Source: Dryomyza anilis
Taxonomy: Eukaryota; Arthropoda; Insecta; Diptera; Dryomyzidae
Assembly: GCA_951804985.1 (NCBI GenBank)
Contig: OX638133.1
Location: forward strand, 50,695,170 to 50,759,169
Length of the DNA stretch: 64,000 bases
Reading direction: 5' to 3'
Shown in pieces: positions 33,625-45,650 of the stretch. Within the stretch, counting starts at the first letter, position 1; the number at the start of each line of letters is the position of its first letter. The translations under genes and the position numbers were made by a program. A model generated the notes under the pieces. The model ran no database searches and had not been told where the DNA came from. It worked only from the letters and a program-made list of their open reading frames with translations.

Positions 33625-34363
33625 TAATAATAAATTGATAGCATGTGCGAGACGGTGTGGAGAGGAGTCAAGGGAAAGTGCATAGTAGCCAAAATGGGTG
33701 GAAATATAATTGCAAACCAAGAGTAATGCGAATATGAACATGATTAAATTCGGAAATTAGTATTACTTATTGAAAATGACTAGCATTGATTCCTGTGCTA
33801 ATAAATTTGTATATAGAATAATTGGTTTATAATAATAGTAAGCAACTAAAGATATTACAAGTACAATAAAACAAGTAGTAAAATAGTAGTAGCTTAATAC
33901 ACACTCATATTTAAAATATACACGTAATTCAATATTTTGATATAAGATAACGTAAATAGAATAAGTTAAAGTATAAAGTAAGTTAAAAATACATTATGTA
34001 TACAATTTAAAGATTTTATAATGTAAAGTAATTAGAGTATTTAATTAATGATCCTGGTTCTGGCAATGGACAAGATGTACACGAAGAGACGAAGAAGTAA
34101 CAAATAGACGAAGGGACACAGCTAAACGAAGAATTACAAAATAAAGAAGTACAATTCATGCACGTCAAAGAAGATCGTTTGTTGGGAAAAGGTCTGGAAC
34201 GGTAATGTTATGTAATGACGTACGAAACAACATGTGAGAGTTATGGCGCGGACGACAACAATTGGACGTCAATCAACTGATTTATTAAGAGAAAGAAGGA
34301 GCTACACTATAAATATGGATGTAGAAATTTTATATATATGCAAAGTTGCGACTATTGTACCAT
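33625..34363. other. 3' non-coding DNA of element A
   Basis: Starts with a block shared with element B (AATAATAATAAATKGATAG). From about 34040 it is less AT-rich and reads like the non-coding block before the hAT insertion. No env remnant was found. Confidence 0.45.
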
Positions 34364-37157
34364 AATGAGACCAGGACCGTGCGCACGGGGGGGTTTTGGG
34401 GGTTCAAACCACCCCCATGAGCATTAAAAAATATTTAATTAAATTAAGGACTAAAAATGTATATGAATGTAAATTATAATTTTATAATATCACACGCTCA
34501 GATCAAAAGTGGTTTAAACAATATGTTAGAATAAAAAATTGATCAAAATTTTTCTTATTCTAATAAAATTTTATTGATGTTAAAACGTATTGAGGAAATT
34601 AAAAAATGCTATACTAATAAAAGGTTATATATATATTCAAAAATATATAATTCAAAAAAATGTGAACTTTCTTTACAAAAATGTTCGTTGCTTAAAATTA
34701 TTTTGGTCGAACATTTTTTTTTTTCTTGTGTTGAAAAACTTTTGTTTGGAACAATATTTATTTTTTCCGAACTAAAAATTATTGGAATTTTCTTACAATC
34801 TTATTTTTTTAAAACAATACAATACAATACAAACAATTTATTTTTTTAAACAATTATTTTTAAACTTTTTATTTTAGACATTTTTTTACATAGTTCAACA
34901 ATATTTTTGTTTGTAAATTTATTATTATATTTTTTAACTAAAAATACATGTAAAAAAAACATATATCTCTCTTATAACGTAAAACGAAACAAAACAAATT
35001 CTAGAAATAAGCGTAAGAAATTACAACGAATTTCTTTTCATTTATTTTTACGTATTTTTAATAACAATTTAAAATTAAATAAGACCCTAAAACAATAAGG
35101 CCCCAGAATTGGTGTATGTTTGTGTTATGAAATATGACTTTGTATTTTCTTAAAAATTCTCTATTTTCTTGAAGTTCGCTAAAAAAATAATATAATCGTG
35201 TTTCCCAATTTTTCTGGATCAATTCGTTAAAGAGGTTTATTTGCTTTTGAAATGCATATCAAATTTTTGGTCGAACATTTGAAAAAAGTTGGAAGTAGTT
35301 CATAAGTATAAATATGAAAATGGTTGTACGATACTAATTCGTTTACAGCTTTATTCGCATTAAATAAATTTGAATTGATTTTTAAAATATCTAATAGTAA
35401 CATTTCAAAAGGGTATAAAACCTTTAAATGATTTGATTTTGTAAAAACTCTTTTAAATCCATACTCAAAGAAATTTCAGCTACAAAATGAAGGGTACAAA
35501 CGAAATTATTTATACATTATCTTTTAAACTTAAAATGTTAACGCGGTAAAAAAAAATATATCACAAATGAAGAACAATACTCAATAGTTTTTAAAAATAG
35601 TTAAAGAATTATATTTCTGAATGAGTTAGGACGAATTTCCGTATTTTAGTCTTCCAGCCCACCATCAGCCGTTGGACACCATTGCTTCTAACATTTTTGA
35701 TAACACTAATCCAACTATCGCTTATTTTATTTCAGTTAAACAATATTTCAATATTTTTCGAAGAATAGAATTTATATAAGCCAAAAATTCTAAATCTGGT
35801 CCTAGCTCAGGCAGTTTGGAGGGTTACATCCTTTTGAACAAATTATGTACTTAATATTGTTCTATATCGTTTTCAGCAGTCCCTCGCTCGTTTATTTGGA
35901 TCATTAATCCATTTCTTTGACTTTATTTGGAACTTTGAATTATTTTAGTTTAAATCTCATCTTTACTTTTTGAAAATATGGAATATATTATATTTTTTTG
36001 ACATATCTCTTATTGATTGTTGGGATTAGATCCAACACTTTACTTTCGCCGCAAATTTACGATTCACAAATCCTGATTTTCGACCTGATTTATATTTACT
36101 ATTTAATAAGATGTTCTCTTGAAACCGAATTGTAATATTTCCAGCAGTATCCCTGCAATAATTGCATGCATTGTCCAAAATTTATTTTCCCACTTTTGTT
36201 GACGACATGATCGATTACTTATAACTGAAAAATTGTTAACATTTTTGTTTGTCATAAATCAGAGAATTTTTGAATTTACGGGATTTTTTTCCGTTATTTG
36301 CTTTGACCACAAAATTTTTATGTGCCGCAAAATTTTTTTTATTATGAAATATGATATGCCTTTTCATTTCAAATTCAAAGATAATTTAAAGTCAAGTTTA
36401 AAATAAAAATCTACTTTTTTGAAAATTTTCATAAATAATAAAACGTTAAAAAGTTAATTTAAATTTTAAAGTCGTCTTTCGACATTGCTTTGAGATATAT
36501 TCTTTTAAAATAAACTTTGTTTAAAAATGTTGGCAATTTTATTTACTTTTAAATGAGACTTCAGTGTTTCATTTTGCTTCACTATTGCTTAAGTTATGTT
36601 CAATAGATTAATTTATTGATTATTTATACATATTTTTTCAAAATTAAATCACCAAATCTTTTAACCACACCATCTGGGAAGCTAAAATTTTACCAATATC
36701 TTAATTTTATTTTGTTTCACCATACTTTCATCAAATTTCATCAAATTCTACTAGTATTGCTAAAATTTTAATTTGTTTGTTTTCATATTTCAAAAAAACC
36801 CTTATTTATAAAAAAAAAATGTTTTTTTACCAAAAAAAAAAAAAATAGAAATATAAATTGGTATATAAAATTTGTATTTTGAAGTTGATTACGATTAAAC
36901 CAATATGTTCGGACCCTAACAAGGTTATGGAAAATGGTCCAACCAGGACCTAATGACCCTTCAAAATTTCTTGAAGGAAACTCCGTTATAAGAAAATCGT
37001 ACAACCGATAGGCCTCGTTAGATACCGATATTCTGAAATAATGAAATATGTTCATGAGTATGGCCAAACAGATATCTATCTCTCCTACCCTCTTTATTAT
37101 GAAGTTAGCTAAAAACCCCCCCTACGAGCAAATCCTGCGCACGGGCCTGAATGAGAC
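34364..37157. mobile_element. hAT-type non-autonomous element with 8-bp duplication
   Basis: The element spans 34372-37149. Its ends are CAGGACCGTGCGCACGG and the complement of CAGGCCCGTGCGCAGG, each followed inward by a G-run and GGGGTTTT. The perfect 8-bp duplication AATGAGAC (34364-34371, 37150-37157) is the hallmark of hAT transposons. The 2.78-kb interior is AT-rich, and the longest frame (94 codons, 36783-37067 minus) has no transposase features, so it is non-autonomous or a long-decayed copy. Confidence 0.88.
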
Positions 37158-38402
37158 AACAACGTTTTACATCTTTACATACATATAATTAAAAAATGTC
37201 AATATATACGCTCAAATAACACGCTAATATTATAAGTTGAGGGAGCTATTCCATATACACTTAATTAGCTGTGAACGCAAACCTGTACGAAAACAACTAC
37301 GTTAAATGAAAACGACAATATCTATGTATAATTAAAAGATGGTAATTCCTGATCGATAGAAGAACTCGCTAGAGGAAGTAAATTATAATAAGATCCAGAA
37401 ATATACGATTACAAAATTATCCATTTTAGTATCCGTTCTCAACAAATTACGATTTACTTGGCAGATATACAAAGCAACATCGAATACGAAGAAACACCAA
37501 AATTAAATAAAATCAACATCAAGACGAAGAACCTCTGCTATTATCCATTCTATACAGGGAAAGGGAGAAGAAATCGAGAGTTGAAATGCAGCCAACATAA
37601 TATAAATGAATAACAGAACCAGAGATCGCAGCAGATTATGTCATGTTAAGTTATTAAAATATTATAACTATGTAAAATAAAAATTAATGTAAATTGAAGT
37701 TGAAAAATATTAAAATTAAAGTAAAATGAAGAAAAATTAAAGTTGCAATAAATTAGAATAAATAAGTTTACTTTTATTTATTCTAATTTATTGTTACTGT
37801 TAGACGAAAATTTAAGTAAACTGGAGGAAAATTAAAGTAAAATAAGGAAAAATGGAAGTAGAATATGGTAAACAAAGTTAACAAATATTAAAAATTTTTA
37901 CAATATAAATAAGAATAAAAGAAAGAAAGTTAATGAAATATATTAAAAGTAAAGTAAAATAGTAATTTACTAAGCAAAAGAAAATTAACAAAAAATATAT
38001 TTAAATTAAAATATCGCAAAATATTTCAAAGTTAAGGTAAAAAAATCATTGCACAAAATTAAGCACAATATCAGATATGTATAAATAAAAATAACAACAG
38101 AACAACACAAAATGCAGCATGTGCAAAGCGGTAAACTTATCCACTACTGTTTTGTCAACTAAAACGTTTTGTGCATTGTAACTGTTGTTTAGTAATTAGG
38201 TTATTAACCTTCACATACATTGTATTTTCAAATAATAGAGTATGTCGATGCCCATTAAAATAATATTGATGAACAAGTAAAAACTATTATTAAGTTTATT
38301 TATATTTTTTTTATATTATGTAATTCTTTATATGATCATATTAATGATGTAAAAGAAAAAACTATTATACATTTTAATAATAATTTTTTCATAAAATAAT
38401 TT
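37158..38402 (+). other. 3' non-coding DNA of element A
   Basis: Continues the sequence before the hAT insertion. Shares AACAACAGAACAACACAAAA and ACTATTATACATTTTAATAATAA with element B. Carries a perfect 18-bp inverted repeat at 37747-37792. The polypurine tract expected before the LTR has been lost (AAAATAATTT where B has AAAATAGGGGTGGAGG). Confidence 0.6.
37747..37792. repeat. Perfect 18-bp inverted repeat
   Basis: AATAAATTAGAATAAATA and its exact complement TATTTATTCTAATTTATT are separated by 10 bases. It could form a stable stem-loop in element RNA, or be a local duplication. Confidence 0.8.
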
Positions 38403-38907
38403 TTGTAAGTCAACATAGTGTGTTTTGGTAAGTCACTATACGTTGATATTATAAACGTATTATAAACTTATCGTGACCTACTTCAGCGATGACTACCTCA
38501 TGCATTTATCGTGAAGTTGGTGTAAGGTGCAATGTAGGGTATACGTATCAGAGTTCAGCAACCAAATATACTAGCAACAGTATTGGCGAAGCTGGGTCAA
38601 ACCATCGATGGCGTGATTGGCTAGAGCGGCACTCTGCCGGAACATGTTAGATTTGGAACATACCTTCATATAATAGTTTAAGTTAGATTTTAAGTGAGTT
38701 CTAAGTTGGATGTTCAAGTGAAGAGTTGTCATCTTAACAGCAGTATAGTGAAGTTGAGCATCTTTTGAATAGTTAATTAAAAAAATGTTTGATTGAAATG
38801 GCAATTTAACGTTGGACATTCTCTGGTAGGACATCATGGGTAAGTATAAAAGGAACGTTGCGACATTTCGCTGTACGCCAAGGCAAACGGACTTTAGAAA
38901 TACAACA
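38403..38907 (+). repeat. 3' LTR of element A
   Basis: 505 bp, from TTGTAAGTCAACATAGTG (the first bases of the LTR are lost) to TACAACA. It shares its upstream two thirds with the LTRs of element B, but its last part matches the truncated LTR at 1756-2080 instead. It has lost a block containing TTTTTCCCTTACGGAAGC. Confidence 0.85.
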
Positions 38908-40330
38908 ATGCCTCATGACACTGGCCTATCACTATTCCCTTTTTGACAATCACGTGACATATTCCCATATGTTTCACAGTTGTAGCATTTACCTTTAAAT
39001 TGGGTGTCTCGGTTTGCAGCCGTGTAATTTGGTTTAGTTCCACTTTTTAACGCTTGCAAATTACTTGAAGTAGGTCTTCATTCTCCACATCTAGTTTACG
39101 GACCTTTGGCGCTAGGCGGCACAACGTAGTTGCTGTCTCCTGCGATAGCGCTATGGTTACTGTTTCCGTAAATATCACTTTCGGCATTGTCACTGTTGCA
39201 CGTTTTGTCTCCTGATCGCGTATGCCATCAACAAACGCCTCTATCTTTCACTTTTCTATGAAATCACTTGTTGAATCTGCATACGACAATGCGCAAGCCT
39301 CTCGACGATCGCCGCATACGCCTGCAATGTTTCACCATTTCATTGTATTCGGCCCTTCAGTTCCATCCTGTAGATCTGCTTCATGTGATCACTGCCATAT
39401 TTGCGCTGCAATGCACCCATAACCACTGTGTAATCTATCGCTTTCTGGAACAGTCTGCAATACTTCGGCTGCTCCTCCTTTTAGCGCCACGATAAGTTCG
39501 GCTACGCTGTCCTCATTGTTCCATCGATTACTTACAGCCGTGGTCTCAAATTGCAGCTTGAAAATGTTAAATGCTGTGGTTCCATCATACATCGGCGATT
39601 TCAACCTCGTACAACATGCAGTGTTGGTCCACATAGCTGTAGTAAATTGACATCTTATTGTATTTTCTGTAGCTTATGTCGAAACTATTTTACAACTTTT
39701 CAAATATGTCATCAATGTCCACTACAATGTCATTTACATGTGCCTCAAGTTCGTTTACTTTGCCATGGAGTGTATTAGAAACTTCCAAAAGCTGCTTCGA
39801 ATATTTTTGATGCTGTTCGGTATTTTCCTGAAGTTTTTGCTCTATTTTATTGGAATTCTCATGAAGTTCTACTTTGAGTTGGTTAGAATTTTCTAGTAGT
39901 TCTCTAATTTGAGCTGATTGGAATTTTTTTGAAGTTGTTTGGAATTTTCTAGAAACTTTGGATCCATTTTGTTTGAATTTTCTTGAAAGTTTTGATCTAA
40001 TTTGTTGGAATTTTCTTGAAGCTCTGCTTTGATTTGAATTTTCTAGAAGTTGTTGTTGTATGGCTCCGAGCGACTGCCTCATATCAAAACTTTGGGACTG
40101 TACTTTTTGCTCATAATCCAGATTTTTCGACTATAGTGCTGCAGCTTCTACTTCGACTAATGCTCCGCGAGCTCAATGCCTTCGACATCCAATTCCTTCG
40201 CTTCCAATTCCTACGCTTCTGTAGCTCTACATTCGTACCAGCAGTTGGAAGATCACGACTCGCCAGCTCCTTCCTTAGCTGGTCGACATACGGAAAACTG
40301 TTCTACGAGTTCATATCACTGGATTGTGTA
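38908..40330 (-). pseudogene. gag of a different Ty3/gypsy element, minus strand
   Basis: Reading leftwards from about 40300: a SAP-like motif (LRKELASRDLPTAGT...ELQKR), a long coiled coil with repeated ENSNK(I/L)E-type heptads (40082-39690), the Gag core (SPMYDGTTAFNIFKLQFE, ELIVALKGGAAEVLQTVPE, 39634-39389), then frame-shifted remains and a Cys-His knuckle near 38945 in which the His is replaced. SAP-coiled coil-core-knuckle order resembles Gag of mdg3/blastopia-type elements, by memory. It starts directly at the end of the LTR of element A. At least three frameshifts. No LTR or pol of this element is in the window. Confidence 0.75.
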
Positions 40331-40423
40331 CAAAATAAAAACACACTTATATTTGGTTTTAACTAGTATTAATTCAACTAGTATTATTAACTTTATTTTA
40401 TCAAATAACAACTTAAAGAATAA

Positions 40424-40614
<191 letters not shown>

Positions 40615-40628
40615 GATGCCGCGCCAGT

Positions 40629-42229
40629 CGGGTAATACCCGCGTTGTTCAAATACTCGAAAAACCCGGGTATTAAATGTTCGAGCTACCCGGCTAATTTG
40701 TTCGTTCGTTTGTTCGAGCTATTCGAGTAGCTCGTTTGTTCGAGTAGCTCGATCGTTGTTCGAATTTCGAGTAGCTCGTTCGTTCGTTTGTTCGATTGAC
40801 GATTGTTCATTTGATCGCTTGTTAATTTGTCTGTCCGTTCGTTTGCTTGATGTGGGAGTTTGTCGGAAGTGGTTGGAAAAATGTGGGTGGACAAAAGTAG
40901 GTGGGTGGGAAAAACTAGGCGGAAAGTGATAAAAAGACCGAACAAAATTTTATTGCAGAAATCGGTAGCAGACATCAAGGGAAATCGAATGGTGCCACTC
41001 TCAGTGGTCCCTGACCCCAAAAGGGGGTCCAAAACCACTTTTTGTCAAAAAAATGTTTATTGCGGAAATGGATAGCGAACCTCATTAGAAGACTAATGGT
41101 ACCCTTTGGAGTGGTCCATGACCCCCAAAATCTTTATCTCGGAAATCGATAGGGGACATCATTAGAAGGCTAATGGTACCCTTTGGAGTGATCCATGACC
41201 CCCAAAAGGGGGTCAAAAATCCATTTATGACCCAAATATTTGTATTTCGGAAATCGATAGCGGACATCATTAGAAGGCTAATGGTACCTTTTTCAGTGGT
41301 CCCTGACCCCCAAAAAGCCATTTATAAACCCATCAAAAAGCCATTTATGACCCAATAATTCTTATTTTGGGAAATCGATAGCGGACATCATTAGAAGGCT
41401 AATGGTACCCTTTGGAGGGGTCCAGGTCCCCCCAAAGTAGGTCAAAAACCCCATTTTCGAAAAATATTTTTTTTTGCAGAAATAGATAGACGTTATGAAA
41501 TGAATTTTGACATTCACAAAATATTTTTTTCGAAAATGGGGTTTTTGACCTCCTCTGGGGGACCTGGACCACTCCAAAGGGTACCATTAGCCTTCTAATG
41601 ATGTCCGCTATCGATTTCCGAAATAAAAATTGTTAGGTCATAAATGGATTTTTGACCCCCTTTTGGGGGTCCGGGACCACTGAAAAGGGTACCATTAGCC
41701 TTCTAATGATGTCCGCTATCGATTTCCGAAATAAAAATATTTGGGTCATAAATGGGTTTTTAACCCCCTTTTGGGGGTCAGGGACCACTCCAAAGGGTAC
41801 CATTAGTCTTCTAATGAGGTTCGCTATCCATTTCCGCAATAAAAAAATGTTTGACAAAAAGTGGTTTTTGACCCCCTTTTGGGGGTCAGGGACCACTGAG
41901 AGTGGTACCATTCGATTTCCCTAGATGTCTGCTACCAATTTCTGCAATAAAATTTTTGTCGGTCTTTTTATCGCTTTCAGACCACTTTTGCCCCCACATC
42001 AAGCAAACGAACGGACAGACAAATTAACAAGCGATCAAATGAACAATCGTCAATCGAACAAACGTACGAACGAACGAGCTACTCGAACAACGAACGAGCC
42101 ATCGAGCTACTCGAATAGCTCGAACAAACGAACGAACAAACTATCCGGGTTTTGCGAACTACCCGGGTAGCTCGAACATTTAATACCCGGGTTTTTCGAG
42201 TATTTGAACTACCCGGGTATTACCCGGGC
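40629..42229. mobile_element. Foldback element with tandem repeats in each arm
   Basis: Left arm 40629-41460 and right arm 41530-42229 are inverted copies of each other around a centre near 41495. The outer 250 bp of each arm carries palindromic CCCGGGTA motifs and GTTCGTTCG/CGAACGAA runs. The inner part is a tandem array with a unit of about 108 bp, each having ATGGTACCCTTTGGAGTGG, GACCCCCAAAAGGGGGTC and CGATAGCGGACATCATTAG. About five units are in the left arm and four in the right. No transposase. Long inverted arms made of direct repeats are the mark of foldback (FB-like) elements. Confidence 0.85.
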
Positions 42230-42261
42230 TTTCGAGCGCCCGGGTACCCGGGCTACTCGTA

Positions 42262-42592
42262 TGAAATAGAGAGCTCTGGTATGAATGACAAATGTTGCTA
42301 TCATCTGCAAAGAAATGGATTGGGTTCTGGGTCAATGACAGAAGGTCATTGATAAATACCAGAAATAAATAAATAACCTTCCAACAAGATGGAAAAACTC
42401 CTGTCGTGTAGGAGATGTTGAAAAGGTTTCGCAACGGACAAGCCAGCGTTGACGAGCACTTCTTTAACACATGGGCAGATATGCCGTCTGGCTCAGAAGC
42501 TTTGTTAATGTTGAGGTTTCCTAAAACCTTTTTAAGAAGAAACAAAATCGACGACGAGCAGTGGTTGATTACTATCTGGAAGCGTGGAATTA
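42262..42592 (-). pseudogene. Scrap of the first LINE family, minus strand
   Basis: Matches the LINE at 1-1755. It holds NINKASEPDGISAHVLKK and the block ending FPSCWKV, then jumps over about 130 codons to FINDLLSLTQNPIHFFADDSNICHSY. The deletion removes the region between RT motifs, including the first catalytic Asp. Interrupted at its 5' side by the LOA-like LINE. Confidence 0.85.
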
Positions 42593-44483
42593 GGTTAGGT
42601 TTGTAAGGGGGTGGTGCTGAAATCTAATGCAGACGTCTTTGGATGACCAGTTTGCGTTTGTTTTTTCCGTCGTTTTGAGTTCAATATGCCTTCTTAATAC
42701 ACCTAGTGGAATCCTAGTCGAAGAACATGCATCCTCTATTCTACGTGCAGAACCCTGTCGCGCTAGCTCATCGGCTTCTTCGTTCCCTTCTATATCGCAT
42801 GGGTTTGACTTAGTATGTTGAGTGATCGACGACAGTTGAGTACTGTGTTCGATTTTATGACCGCATTGTCTAGTGCTAGGATGGCAGCCTGATTGTAATC
42901 TATGATGGATCAATGTTCTTTGTTTGTATGGTCTGTGCTGCTTATCTATCGCGAATATTTCTGCATGTTATTCTGCATGTTGTTATCAGTTAGTTTTAGT
43001 CTAATGTTATGGTCAAGAATTCTCTCCAGCGTTTTTAGCATAAACGATGAGAGGTTTATTGGCCTATAGACCTTTATATTAGAGTGTGTTGTCTTTCCCG
43101 CTTTTGGAATGAATACCACTCTGACTTCTTTCCATTTCAGCGGTATGTACCCCAGCCTAAGACAACTTTTGAAGATTACCTTTAGCCATGTACCAATTGC
43201 TGTAAGAGCATGTATCAACATGGCTGGTATTATATTGTCCGGTCCTGCGGATTTGTAGGGCTTGAACGATTTAATAGCAAATGTTATCATTCTATCTGTT
43301 AACATACTGTCTACGTCGGTGCCGATTTGTGATTCGGTGCCAAGAATCTATTGTGAATCGGCTCCGAGATGTATGTAGGGGTCGTGTCGTCAGGGTCTCT
43401 ACAGCCTGGGAAGTGAACTTCCATTAGGAGTGCAAGAGATTCTTGACTTGATTCGGTCCAGGTATTGTCAGGTCGTATGATGTAGCTTGGTATTACAGGG
43501 TCCTTGGATAGAACTCTACGTAATCTAGTTGAATTTAGCGTCCATTATGGATTTCGTATAGGCATTTAGTTCTGACCTATACTTGATCTAGTCAATTTCA
43601 AGCTTACTTTTCCTGGCCTTGTTATGTAGTATTTTAACCTCTGTTCTCTGCTTTTTTAGTTCACTCGTCCACCAAGAATTTTTGGTAGTTTTGTGACGGC
43701 GAGAGATTGGGCAAAACTTTAAGAAGGCTTTGTTCATTTTCTTTGTTTTCACAGGATTCCTAAAAGGTTTTAGTTTACTAGGTTTGCAGTTAATGTTGAA
43801 AAGTATTCTTAAATGGTCCGAAAAGGAGTTTTTAGAAGACACTTTCCAGTCTTCGACCTCAATCAGTTCAGTGTTATTGATTAAAGTCAGGTCAAGGATT
43901 TCTTCTCTTACTCTATTTTGAAAAGTGGGGTGAACTCCCTTGTTGCACAAGACAAAGTCCGTGGACATAAGAAATTCAAAGATTGACTCACCTCGTTCGT
44001 TGATATCCTTAATACCCCACTGGCTGTTATGTGCGTTGGCGACACAGTCGATCACCAGTGGCAAGTTCCGTGTGTTCGCAAAGTCTGCAAGTTCTCAGAC
44101 TGCTCTCGGAGGGGGGTCTTCTTCGTCATACGGCATATAGGCTGAACTAAGAATTATCGTTTTCTCGTTGTCTTCAACCTGTATTGCCACCGTGTCATCA
44201 TTACTGTAATTGTGTAGGAAACAGCATTTAGTGTTTTCCTAGCTAGAATACAGCATCTTATCTTACCTACATATGTGGAGTGAAACAGATTGTATTGTTT
44301 CGATCTTAGCCCTTGCACCTGGTTATGTGCTATCCAGGGTTCTTGAACTAAGACCACGTCTACATCATCTGCAAAAAAAAAGAGCATTAGGTCGTCTGTT
44401 GCGGCTTTGCAGTAGTGCAAATTAATTTGCACTACCTGCAACTGGTACGACTTTTTGCCCCTTTTCATCGTTATCCTGCTCAA
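42593..44483 (-). pseudogene. LOA-like LINE ORF2, minus strand, internally deleted
   Basis: Reading leftwards: endonuclease start (QLQVVQINLHYCKAATDD, VLVQEPWIAHN, 44483-44154), endonuclease end (CVANAHNSQWGIKD, LDLTLINN, SDHLRILF, 44064-43588), RT start (IKSFKPYKSAGPDNIIPAML, VVFIPKAGKTT, YRPINLSSFM, 43305-42946), then a direct jump to the end of RNase H (CDIEGNEEADELARQGSAR, 42913-42590). The RT core with YADD and most of RNase H are deleted. The 3' end is TTAGGTTAGG on the plus strand, equivalent to the CCTAA tail at 14286. The catalytic Asn of the endonuclease is preserved (ANAHNS), the preceding Asp is not. Confidence 0.9.
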
Positions 44484-45609
44484 TCCTCGCCCTCACATAC
44501 CCAAGCCCGAACTTCAGCGTGCCGTCTCTTTCATCGAGCAGCCGCGCTGAATGCCTGTAAACAACGAAGAGAAACACCTTCCCTCCGTTGATTTGGCTTT
44601 TCCGTGCGTTGAGCAGCGTCCAACCACCTATCGGAACGTCCCTGTTTTGGGCCGCTAACAGTTTGACAATGGATCCATTCTCATGTTTTGCAGGAGGAGG
44701 AATCCATAGTATGTACTGAAGGCGAAGTGGTAGTGCGGATCTGGAGATCACTTTCAGTTTTGACCCCTTCCAAAGTTCACCAATTTTGGCAATGGAACTG
44801 GTCAAAAATTCCAGTGATCCCTGTGAGCCGCATGCTACGACTTTAACCCCTTTATACCATCCTGCGCCGTCGAAATTGTAGTCTCCCAGTACACCCGGCT
44901 TCGACGCGCACCATCATCTCTTTGAGGACTTCATTCTCTACAAGCAGCCATCTTTCCGAATTGATCCTGCCATCAGGATCCGATTCGTCAATGATGGCTA
45001 CTTGTAGATACACTGGAGTGGCCTCGAAACTGGTGGACTTTTTGATCCGTTTCGGGGTATTCTCCTTGCGTTCTTCCTCCGACCTTTGCCTCTTGGCTGA
45101 CAGCCCCGAGGTTTCACCTACTGAGAGTTTGCTGTCCAAAACCTCGTAGGATTTGAGTCCCGATTTGGAAGCATCCTCCCTTTTCCCCGAAGCCTTTCCC
45201 TTGTTCGCCTTTTTAGGGGAAAATAGGGGTGGTTTTTCTGGACGCATGTGCTTGAAGGAGCGAGTGCGGGGCATTGATGAGCTCCCTCCGTTCGTAGCTT
45301 TTCACCACCTGCGTGTGCTTCTTTTTGAGTGCCAAGTCTCAATCAGTGAGGCTTACCTGATCCATAGCATGTAATTTTTTGAGGTACATCAATGACCCCT
45401 TGTACCTCCAGCGTTTGTTGTCCGTCGCCGGTGTAGGTGCAGCGATGACCGTCGTGTATTTCGGAGTCCGTTAGCAACTCTTCTTTCATGTCCGGACCTG
45501 CGATGACCTTTGAGGGAGGGTTTGACTCTTCTTCCTTACTGTCAATGTGCAGGGTACAGAAGAACGGAAGGACTTTCACCATGGTCTCTGCGATAACATC
45601 GTCGGTCAT
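44422..45609 (-). pseudogene. LOA-like LINE ORF1, minus strand
   Basis: ORF1 protein in at least three frame segments: 45609-45343 (acidic, unremarkable), 45274-44852 (basic, Lys/Ser-rich: PEKPPLFSPKKANKGK, KRIKKSTSFEATP, then VAIIDESDPDGRINSERWL) and 44805-44422 with the C-terminal domain (YILWIPPPAK, LLAAQNRDVPIGGWTLL) shared with 26339-26700. Such ORF1 proteins bind LINE RNA. The N-terminal segment starts near 45609 at ATG, close to the point where element C has landed (45650). Frames are shifted between segments, so the copy is dead. Confidence 0.78.
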
Positions 45610-45650
45610 CTTGGGTGTATCGCCTCCATGGTTGTCATGTGGGGCGATAC

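Noticed and set aside
34574..35098. Lys/Asn/Phe-rich frames inside the hAT element
   Set aside because: AT-rich composition alone explains them, and no transposase motif such as the hAT dimerisation block is visible.
41085..41924. Open frames with repeated VPDPQKGVKN or FWGSGTTEKGTI peptides
   Set aside because: Both strands of a tandem non-coding repeat in a foldback element. No start context, no known family. Kept only as a low-interest observation.
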